64,000 nt of DNA from Impatiens glandulifera (lineage: Eukaryota > Streptophyta > Magnoliopsida > Ericales > Balsaminaceae). Position 1 is the first letter of the stretch. Each line of letters starts with the position of its first letter. The DNA is taken from NCBI RefSeq assembly GCF_907164915.1, contig NC_061870.1:231501-295500 (forward strand), written 5' to 3'. The translations under genes and the position numbers were made by a program. The notes below the pieces were generated by a model, which saw nothing but the letters and a program-made list of their open reading frames with translations, had not been told where the DNA came from and did not search any database. This document shows, one piece after another, positions 1 through 8,820 of the stretch.

Positions 1-412
1 TAAAATCAAGATCAGTTAACCCATTTAAATAACGCTAACCCATTTAAATAGCGTCGTACAAAACTATTATTAATATTTGATTATACTATTTGTTGGTTTT
101 GTCCCCGCATATTTTTTTCCATCTTTGCTTGGAAATGGCATTAGTTAGTCATGGAAAATTAGAAATCTCCCAATATGGACAATGACCAACATTAAGAATA
201 ATATAATAATGAAAAATGATAGGAAGAGTGACACTGCGGCAGCGACGCCCCACATGGCAACCATCGAGGGAAAAAAACCACAACCATGATGGATGAGAGA
301 GAAAAAAAATAATAATAATTTGTTTTTAATTTTGTATTCTATCCCTCTCCATTCTCTCTCTTTCTCACTCACTTCATTTTGGATTTATAGTTTCGTCGTC
401 TTTCTTCTTCCC

Positions 413-525
413 CGACTTTAGCGATTTCTTCTTCTTTCTTCAACAACTTCGGACTTCAGAAATTTCTTCTTCCTTCTTCCGCAACGTCGGACTTCAGCGA
501 TTTCTTCTTCCTTCCGAGCTTCAAA
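413..525 (+). repeat. Pyrimidine-rich tandem repeat before a possible first exon
   Basis: Three imperfect units of about 38-40 bp, each containing GACTT(C/T)AG followed by ATTTCTTCTTC. The tract is followed at 527 by ATGGTAAGCC, an ATG immediately abutting a good 5' splice-site sequence. It looks like the pyrimidine-rich leader and tiny first exon of a plant transcript reading rightward, but no downstream exon was recognised. It could equally be a transposon leader. The 1-412 stretch holds nothing else I can identify. Confidence 0.5.
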
Positions 526-991
526 AATGGTAAGCCCTAAAATCAATGACGAACAACAATGTTATCGAACAACTAAAACCCTAAAATCATTTTACTTTTA
601 CTTTTGATGAGAAACAATTTCCTTTAACTATATCTAAGTCTAAGACTATGTAAGTTCTCGAACATGATAATCCTGTAATTAGGGTTTTCCCGAACATGTC
701 CATGTTTAGGAAATTATTTTAATATTTGGAAATTGTTTTAATTTCTATTTCTGGTTTTTGTATTTGATTAAGGAAATTTGAGTATTTAAGTTAGGAGATT
801 TGAGTATTTGACAATGAATCATAAAATATTTGTTTTTTTAAGGAAGATAGATTCATTTATTTCTCCATTTCACTTGAGTCTCTTGATAATTGAGGTGTTT
901 ATAAGTCTTTAGAAACTGTTATGAATGAATTTAGAAAAGCTACCAGTAACAGTTGTAGAAAAATATGACAAAACATGATTTTTCTTGATAG

Positions 992-1445
992 GGACCAATT
1001 GGTCCCAAACATGGAAATTTCCAGGAACTTGGTTTAATATTTTGAAACCGTTTTTATTTTTGTTTATGTTTTCTGTATCTAAATTAGGAGTTTTGAGAAC
1101 ATAGTATAGGAAATACATACAATAATGAAAATTCAGAAATTGAAACTTAGCTGAATTGTATTTGGAGAAGATGATACCTCCTTATTAGTTAGGAACATGA
1201 ATTAACTGAATTATGTTAAGGACAATTGGTTCAGAACATGACCATGTTAGGGATCAATTGGTGCAGGACATGGCCATGTTTGGGAGCAATTGGTCTAGGA
1301 CATGGCCATGTTCAGGACCAATTGGTTCTGAACATGGCTATGTTAGGGACCAATTAGATGGACCAATTGGTCTCGAATATGACCATGTTAAGGACCGGAC
1401 TAGGACATGGACATGTTAGGGACCAATTAGTCCAGGACATAGACA
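992..1445. repeat. Minisatellite block 1, about 30-bp units built of two palindromes
   Basis: About eight or nine imperfect units of 28-32 bp, mostly between 1218 and 1445 with an isolated unit near 992-1030. Each unit contains a GGACCAATTGG-type palindrome and a CATGGCCATG-type palindrome. The open frame across 1213-1419 is a by-product of the repeat period and is not treated as a gene. Confidence 0.85.
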
Positions 1446-1739
1446 TGTTCAAAGTAGTAATTGAGTTAGTGAGGATAAAATATTGTCGATGATCTTTAGG
1501 TCAAAATTGAACAATGTTAGGCTACAATTACCTGAAAAATTAAAAAGAGTTTCTAAAAGTTAAAAAATGTAAATTAATAACATTTGTAACATTATTTGGT
1601 TCTACATTATATATGAAATGAAAATTTTAAATTAATATCATTTGTTTATATTGAAAATTACTTAGAATGTTTGGTTGATTGATACATTATATTGAAAATA
1701 GTTCTTGATCTAGAGAAATGAACTGAAAATAGTCTATAA

Positions 1740-2035
1740 TTTGACCATCTGGTCCCTAACATAACTATGTTCCGGACCAATTAGTCTCTAACATGGCCAT
1801 GTCTTGGACCAATTGGGTCCCTAACATGCCCATGTTCTAGACCAATTGGGTCCAAAAGATGTCCATGTTCGGGACCAATTGGGTTCATAACATGGCCATG
1901 TTCTGGGGCAATTGGGTTCATAACATGGCCATGTTCGGGACCAATTGGGTCCCTAACATGGTCATGTTAGGGACCAATCGAGATCAATTGGGCCAAAACA
2001 TGGCCATGTTAGGGACTAATTGATATGTTTGTATA
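1740..2035. repeat. Minisatellite block 2, same unit as block 1
   Basis: Nine or ten further copies of the same unit (GGACCAATTGGGTCC plus AACATGGCCATGTT variants). It is separated from block 1 by about 290 bp of ordinary A+T-rich sequence. A stray unit recurs at about 2203-2232, at the junction of the adjoining tandem duplication, so the array once extended further right. Confidence 0.85.
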
Positions 2036-2409
2036 CAATTGGATTCCTATTTGTATGTTATTATATATATACTAAACTTTCGTTTCTTTTACATTAAAAC
2101 ATTAACGTTGAATGTTGTCCCATAAGTATTATATTACAACATACCACATGTTCATACAATTACTACTTTTGTTAAATATTATCCCACAAGTATTATCTTC
2201 TACCAGAACATGGTCATATTAGGGACTAATTGATATGTTTGTATACAATTGGATTCCTATTTGTATGTTATTATATATACTAAACTTTTATTTCTTTTAC
2301 ATTAAAACATTAACGTTGAATGGTGTCCCATAAGTATTATATTACAACATACCACATGTTCATACAATTACTACTTTTGTTAAATGTTATCCCACAAGTA
2401 TTATCTTCT
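2011..2409. repeat. Tandem duplication, period about 210 bp
   Basis: Copy 1 (2011-2200) and copy 2 (2221-2409) are nearly identical, both starting AGGGACTAATTGATATG and ending TATTATCTTCT. The 20 bp between them (2201-2220) carry a minisatellite unit, so duplication probably occurred by unequal exchange between minisatellite units. Confidence 0.85.
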
Positions 2410-2649
2410 GGGTATGTTTTAGAGGAAAAAAGTATGTGAATAAATATTGAGTCGAGATTGGATCATTCCATTGTTGTTGTTGTATTGAATCTTGCATTAT
2501 TGTTGTTGTTGCCTTATTTCCCTTGTTTTGACCCCTTTTGTTCATAACTCTTTTGATTACAAATTTTTTACGTTTGATTGGTGGTCAATCTCTATCCATT
2601 ACTCTTATGGGAGAGTGGACCAATTGTGTTTGTGCATAAGGTGTTGATA

Positions 2650-3235
2650 TAGAAGGTGTATGTGAAGAGGCATTAATACAGAAGGTGTATGTGCAGAAGT
2701 TGTTGGTGTAGAAAGGGATTTTGTCAAATATGTAATAAGTTTTTTCTTCACTTCTTTCACAACTTCAGCCAAAAAAGAAGTATTATGATCAGATTGTATT
2801 GCAATATGTTGGAGCTCTTACATCATTGAAGTAATATAGTTATATCGACTTCTTTTAATATCACCCGTATTAGAATCATATATGTTATTAATACTTTGAT
2901 AACCTCTTTTCAAATCATTACGCCAACGGTCCAAGTTATAATTAGCCGACACCATATTCATTTTATTCTTTTCAAAACTACCAGAATATGTCTACACACG
3001 AGTCCTCTGAACTCAAATAGTTTACATTGACCGTTTACAAAAGTCTCCATTTGGGTGAAGTTTACCTTTACAGAAATATCTTGTCAGTATTCTCCAGCAT
3101 AACCTTGTATGGTCTTCACCACTCCAAATGTATTTATTGTCCCATCGTCTTCAAGTATGGAGGTGTCGTAGAACATCAATCCTTTCACCTCATTCTGGAA
3201 CAACTTAAAAATGTCAGATGTGCCGGTCCTACAGA
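2650..3235 (-). pseudogene. FAR1/FHY3-like (MULE-derived) C-terminal relic
   Basis: Read leftward, this region translates in pieces to a sequence matching the end of FAR1/FHY3-family proteins. These are plant factors derived from Mutator-like transposases. In order: IFKLFQNEV near 3215, a stop after GYAGEY, a SWIM zinc-finger remnant (CKLFEFRGLVCRH, about 2985-3030), then LDRWRNDLKRGY and a helical tail (about 2650-2890). The SWIM finger has lost one of its first two cysteines (VNGQC where the family has C-x-C). The DDE catalytic core and N-terminal FAR1 domain are not present. It could be the end of a FAR1-type MULE transposase or of a host FRS gene; the surrounding repeats favour a transposon. 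The 3285-3420 stretch has an open minus frame that I cannot place. Confidence 0.7.
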
Positions 3236-3557
3236 TTTTTTTGAAGAGAGAAAAGCTCTGGACATAGAGAAGAAATCTTAAATTTCTTCCTCAAGAATGT
3301 GCACATTCTCATATTCAACAAGAATCGCATTGGAATCAAAACCATCGGCACATCTGGCTCGTTCAGCACAATTGGCACGGTTAGCATGTTCAACATAGTC
3401 AGCAAATAAAAAATTATCATTAATTTTATATAAATAAAAAAAAATTCATATTATCTCACAAATAAATTTTATATTCTTTTCTAATAAAAAAAAATTATAT
3501 ATATAAATTTTTTTAAAAATGAATATTTTAAAAACCAACATTAAGCATTTCTCTATT

Positions 3558-3558
<1 letters not shown>

Positions 3559-3601
<43 letters not shown>
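3559..3601. repeat. (TA)n microsatellite
   Basis: An uninterrupted TA dinucleotide run of about 40 bp lies between the FAR1-like relic and the MULE. The flanking 3420-3720 region is A+T-rich with no gene. Confidence 0.95.
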
Positions 3602-3605
<4 letters not shown>

Positions 3606-3759
3606 TTTTCATCCTAATTATTGTTTTATTTTATTTTTTCTTATTATATATATAATACATTTTATAATTAATTTTATATAAATATTTATTTAACATTTTA
3701 TTGTTAGGTTTAGTTTTGGGTTTATAATGCTTCTGTCGAAGGCTGTTGCAGGCTGTCGA

Positions 3760-3845
3760 TGGCGACGATGCATTTTCGCAGGCGACAGGCGACAGATGCA
3801 CCGTCGCCTGCGACAGATGCACCGTCGCCTGCGACAGATGTCTTA
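3760..3845. repeat. GCGACAGATGCA repeats upstream of the DUF1985 gene
   Basis: Several copies of GGCGACAGATGCACCGTCGC-type units lie 60-140 bp before the DUF1985 start. The same motif, in both orientations, lies before the convergent transposase gene (6990-7180). The two arrays therefore sit near opposite ends of one element and may be remnants of its long terminal inverted repeats or shared leader. Confidence 0.75.
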
Positions 3846-3902
3846 TTTCCTTTAAATAAGTGGTATTTACTTTCATTATTCTGACTTATTGTTTTTTTAC
3901 AG

Positions 3903-4937
3903 ATGGCACCAACCAAATGCAAAAACAAAACGGTAATTGAGAACTTTCCTGGGCGTGTTTCATGGAAATCTACTTGCATCTGCTTGTTAAAGACCAAGGA
4001 CAAGTTTAATCACTTTGGTCTTATGGAAAGGGCTATGAAGAGTCAATTTAAGTATCTATTGAAAGCCCCGACTGTCATTTTCTTAGGAACAATAATCCAC
4101 CAGATGTTGATCAGGAGAAGTAGCTCCAATTCGAAGGGAATAACTTTCTTAGTCAATGGTCAGCAGCTGTACTAGGGCATGAAGGAATATTCCTTGGTAA
4201 CAGGCCTAAATTTTGGAAGATTTCATGTGATTGAAAACTGGCACGTTGAAGAATGTCCACCCCTAGTCCATAAATATTTTGGTGGCAAAATAGTTGTTAG
4301 AGTGACAGAGGTTCAAATTGTTTTCCTCAAATGCTCTGAGAAGGAGGATGCATGGAAGCTTGGGCTCATCAACCTTATTTACTAGTATCTTTTTGGATCT
4401 GATAATAGGAAGAGGGTATGTTTGAAGATCTTTAGCATGGTGGAGGACATGGAAATGTTCCTTCAATTTCCATGGGGAAAGGTGTCATTCAATTCAACCT
4501 TGAAGGATATTGACAAGGACATCAAACATCTTCGGCAGCTATATGTGGAGAAGAAGGAAACCTGCAAGGGGAACTGTGATGTTGCTTATACTATAAGTGG
4601 GTTCGTCATAGCCTTCCAAGTTTGGACATATTTGGTTATGAAGACATTTGTCCCCAAATTTGCGGATATGATCGAGGAAAAATATATATGCCCAAGGATA
4701 TTACTTTTTACAGCCTCTAGAAGCAACACCAACACTAGCCAAGAGGTATCCAATTCCCTTTTCAAATGCAATGTGTTTAATAAGATTCATGAGTCTGAGG
4801 AGGAGAAGAGGAACTACTGTGGGGAAGACTTTGAAGAAATGGGAGATTACATTTATGATGATTTATTTGAAGTGGATGGTAGGAAGAGAAAGAATGAAGA
4901 TGGCAGTACTCCCAAACCGTCATGCACATGGAACTGA
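3903..4937 (+). pseudogene. DUF1985 protein of a Ulp1-carrying MULE, truncated
   Basis: One reading frame of 345 codons broken by two in-frame TAG codons (4173-4175 and 4383-4385). The residues around the first stop (VNGQQLY, then GMKEYSLVTGLNFG) and the later FPWGKVSF are hallmarks of the DUF1985 domain. That domain in plants sits at the N-terminus of Ulp1-like cysteine protease ORFs carried by a class of MULEs. The start is chosen because ATG follows a clear 3' splice site (TTTTTTTACAG), implying a 5'-leader intron. The protease domain (His/Asp/Cys triad) that should follow is missing. The frame runs into the reverse complement of the transposase gene near 4920 and stops at 4937. The normal function of these ORFs is unknown; here the gene is dead. 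Confidence 0.85.
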
Positions 4938-6922
4938 AATCGATTAAGTGGATAAACGTTGTAGAATCTAGCATTTTCTCCTTCCTCACGTAATAACTTT
5001 TCATAATATGGAGATAAATGTTCGTTGTGGTTGGTTGATTTTTCTCTTCTATGATAAAACCAATCTTGTATTGTGAATCTTAAATAGTCAGCCAATGTTG
5101 TTATGGGATATTTCCTAGCTTCTCTGCACTGATTATTAAAACTCTCAGCGTAATTACTCGTCATTTGATTGTATCGCGAACCGGAGAAAAAAGCACGACT
5201 CCATCTCTCCACTCCAATTTGTTCCAAATATTGAGCAATCCTAGGGTCTTTAGTTCTGATCTTGTCAAAATGCTTCTGAAACATGGACTCGGTGTATGCG
5301 CGAGAAGCCAAATCAAACTCAACATTGCAGTTATCAGTTTTAAATTTGGCAATTATATTCATTTTGATGTGGTATGTGCATGCACTGTGATGTGCTTCTG
5401 GAAAAACCTCGGACAAGGCGTTGGCAATACTTGGATGTCTATCGGATATGAAGACGAGATCCGGGACTGATCCAATTGTCAACCTTAGTTGTTGCATGAA
5501 ATATGTCCAAGAGTTATTATTCTCTGAATCAACGACACCAAAAGCAATGGGATATAGTTGCTCGTTCGCATCCAATGTTATCGCAACCAGTAGTTGACCT
5601 CCAACTTTGTGCTTAAGGAATCTGGTATCGATGCACAATACAGGACGACAACATCCTATGAAACCCCTAATTGAAACCCCTATAGACATGAACTTATACC
5701 TGAAGTGTCCTTCCTCATCCGTCTGGATGTCAGTTATGGTACCTGGGTTCTTCTTCTGCAACATGAACAGGTATGATGGCAATTCACCATAGGAATCCTC
5801 CACAGTTCCTCACACCGCCATTAAGGCATTTTCCCTTGACCTACAAGCCTTATTATATGTCAAAGTTAACCCATAACTTGTATGCATGTCTTCCATTATT
5901 TTTTTAGACATGTGGTCATGGTGATGGTCCATGTATTTACGTTTGATACACTCCGCAATTACCCATGATGGTGTTTGCCTCACATTGTCTTGTCTCGTCA
6001 AAATTGAGCATGTGTGTTCTTTTACAAATTTTCTGATCTCAAACATCTCCGAGAATTTTCCTTTCTTAGCACGCAATTTCCACTTGCAGTTCTCAGCCAT
6101 ACATTTTACAAACCAAAGATTTTTTGTTGACTTCACCACTTTAAGGACAGAATGATTAGACATCGCATGTCTATGCAATCTCAATTGTATTTCTTTTTTG
6201 TTATCAAAAAACGTACCCACTTCCAATGAATTTTCAATTAATGGAGTAGGTGTTTCGATCTCGAGTGGTTCATATGAGAAGTAGTGCTTGGTTCCCTCAA
6301 TATGGCTGAATGTTTTCCTAACATGGGAAGTGCTTGGTTGACTTGGGAAGACATTTTCCTGCTCAAAAACATCTTGCTCCTCACATACATCTCTCTGCTC
6401 AAAAACATCTTGCTGCTCAAATATATCTCGCTGCTCAAACACATCTTGCTGCTCAGATACATCTTGTTGCCTTGGGAATACATCTTGCTGCTCAAATACA
6501 TCGCGCTGCTCACATACATCTCGCTGCCTTGGTAAGATATCTTGCTGCTCAAATATGTCATTTTCTGGTCTTTCACTTTGTTGAGTTGAAGGTATTGACT
6601 TCTCTACTAAGGAGACACATAGCGGGGCGCGATGATTGGGCAGTGAAGACGAGAGTTCTTGTAAATAGAATGTCACATCGCTTTCTCCAATGATTGTTGC
6701 AGGAGGAGAATTCATCATTAACATATTATACTTTACCTTAAACACTAAGTCATATCTTATTTTGTCCACACCAATAGAATTATAGACAATTGAAGTTAAC
6801 TCTTCATATGTAGCATTTCGAGGTACATTCACACCACGACACGAACTTGAGACAAAAGAACTAACCCCACAATCATCAGTTTTCCAGTCTCCATCAAAGA
6901 GGAGAAAAACACCAACATTCAT
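4853..6922 (-). pseudogene. Mutator-like (MULE) transposase with one nonsense codon
   Basis: A single minus-strand frame of about 690 codons interrupted once, by TGA at 5810-5812 (codon 371). Order of parts: an N-terminal domain (residues 1-110, probably PB1-like); a Gln/Asp/Val-rich repeat of about six residues (QQDVFEQ type, about 125-190); the MuDR DNA-binding domain (about 200-330, with CxxxxCKWKLRA and EHTC); then the MULE catalytic domain. The three acidic residues are visible in CIDTRFLK, FISDRHPSI and NYAESFNN. The C-terminal SWIM zinc finger is absent: homology ends at VYPLNRFQFHVHDG (about 4915) and the rest is antisense DUF1985 sequence. The stop lies at a CpG, so C-to-T deamination of an arginine codon is the simplest explanation. 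A CAG splice acceptor just before the ATG suggests a leader intron. Confidence 0.92.
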
Positions 6923-6989
6923 GTGATCTGCAATTGATAAAAAATCACATAAGTCAGTGACAGTGACCAGTCAGTGTTAATTGCAAGGA

Positions 6990-7185
6990 GGAAAATGCAT
7001 CTGTTGCAGGCGACAGTGCATCTGTCGCAGGCGGGAGATGCATCTATCGCAGGCGGGAGAAGCATCTGTCGCATGCGGGAAATGCATCGTCGTCTACGAC
7101 AGATGTATTTCCCGCCTGCGACAGATGCATCGTCGCCTGCGATAGATGCACTGTCGCCTTCGTCACCTTCGTCAGATGTATATTT
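6990..7185. repeat. Inverted and direct CGACAGATGCA repeats upstream of the MULE transposase
   Basis: About nine copies of TGCATCTGTCGCAGGCG or its complement, changing orientation near 7090 so that the block can fold on itself. It occupies the leader/promoter side of the transposase. Its partner block is at 3760-3845. Confidence 0.85.
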
Positions 7186-7489
7186 CACTGTAAAACAAAT
7201 CAGCCAAGCTTTAAAACCATTATTCCATGACCTAACCTACATCCTAGACTCTAAACGATGAAACCCTAAACATTCATCCATTTCCGCGATAAAACGACGA
7301 AGGTAGCGTCTAACCTGAATGTTGAAGACGTTCCGGTTTTGTTGATGAAGGATGTTGATGATGAAGGAAGGACCCCGTTGATGATGAAGAACATTGATGA
7401 GAATGGGGAAAATTGATGAAGGAAGGACGGTTGGTGGAGATGAGGGAAATGGGGGACAAGAAACTGAAAGGCACTGACATTTCAATTTT

Positions 7490-8520
7490 TATTTTTATTT
7501 TTTTAATTAAAGGGCAAAAGTGACTTTTTGCCTTAACAAAAGGTTAAAAATGAAAAAATTATAAATGGTATGCTATATGTGGTAATAACCCTCTTATGAG
7601 GATTATTCCATCAAATTTCCCTTCCAAAATACCCACGTTCTAAACCTCTTAATAACCCTACTAATTTCTTTCTCTTTTTCTATTCATATTAACTATACTT
7701 ATCTATTTAAGCCCACTAATTAAATTATTTTATCAATATAATAATTAAAATTAATAATACTCAATTAAATAATTAAAATAAAATATATTAAAATAACACA
7801 CCTATTTTATTTTTACCTAATCTTATTAATACAAAATATATATATATATATATATATAACTAAAACTAATCATATTAAATTAAATAATTCAACTAAATAT
7901 TATAAATTAAAATAAAATATTATACACTAAAATAAAAATATATTACATAAACTTTAAAATAAAATAAAATAAAATATATTAAATAAAAATTAAAACATAT
8001 AAATTATTATTTAAATAAATAATATATACTAAAATAAAAATAAATTATATAAACATTAAAATAAAATATATTACATAAACATTAAATTAAATATGTATTT
8101 ATATGTATTAATAAGATTAAATAAAAATCAAATCTGTGTTATTTTAATATATTTTATTTTAATTATTTCATTAAGTATTATTAATTTTAATTATACATAT
8201 TTTATATTTATAAAATAAAATAATTAGTGGATTTAAATAGAAAGGGAGATATAATTAATAAGATTAGAAAAAAAGAATAATAATTAGTGAAATTATTAAG
8301 AAGTTTAGAGAGAAGGTAAATATTTTAAAAAAATTAATAAAAAAATTAATATTTTGGGAAAAATGAATTGAAACCTGAATAGACACTAAATTGAATCATC
8401 AAATATAACTACAATTCCATTACATGTGACAATAAATGAATTGAAAATTAAAAATTACTCACAAACAAGTTTAGTCATAATTGTACACGAAACACGGAAT
8501 CTTTTTCACTTTCAAGAAAA
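7490..8520. other. A+T-rich spacer, no gene seen
   Basis: Begins with GGGCAAAAGTGACTTTTTGC, itself partly palindromic and possibly the outer edge of the MULE. It then passes into over 700 bp of A/T-dominated sequence with TA runs (about 7836-7858). No coding signal, and no matching inverted terminus was found to the left. Confidence 0.7.
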
Positions 8521-8527
8521 AGAAAAG

Positions 8528-8566
<39 letters not shown>
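8528..8566. repeat. Poly(A) run of about 39 nt
   Basis: An essentially pure A tract preceded by A/G-rich sequence. It lies about 255 bp beyond the stop codon and 160 bp beyond the AATAAA of the EDR4-like gene, reading as poly(T) in that gene's direction. It may be the tail of an unrecognised plus-strand retroposon or a simple repeat. Confidence 0.95.
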
Positions 8567-8572
<6 letters not shown>

Positions 8573-8722
8573 GCAGAAACAATAAGATATGTTATGGATA
8601 AGATAAACATTCAACTGAATTGGAGAGCAACATTTTGACAAGAATAATTAATAATCAAGAAATCAATCAAAATGAAATTGATATTTAGGACACAATTGAA
8701 ACATTCAAAATGAGCCAAATAT

Positions 8723-8728
8723 TTTATT
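8723..8728 (-). terminator. Candidate poly(A) signal of the EDR4-like gene
   Basis: AATAAA on the minus strand, 93 bp downstream of the TGA at 8821-8823, inside AACAATAAAATATTTGG. Spacing fits a plant near-upstream element. Confidence 0.5.
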
Positions 8729-8820
8729 GTTTTCTATGGAAACAATTAACTGAATACCTTCTGAAGTTTTTTTCGAGAGTATTTGTCAATCATCTCCAAA
8801 TGAACCGAAAGGGAAAAAAA

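Noticed and set aside
1213..1419. Open frame of 68 codons across the minisatellite
   Set aside because: It follows the repeat period, and its protein is itself a repeat (FGSNWSRTWPC type). No start context or homology.
6238..6693. Three overlapping open frames on both strands near 6240-6690
   Set aside because: They are shadows of the Gln/Asp repeat of the MULE transposase.
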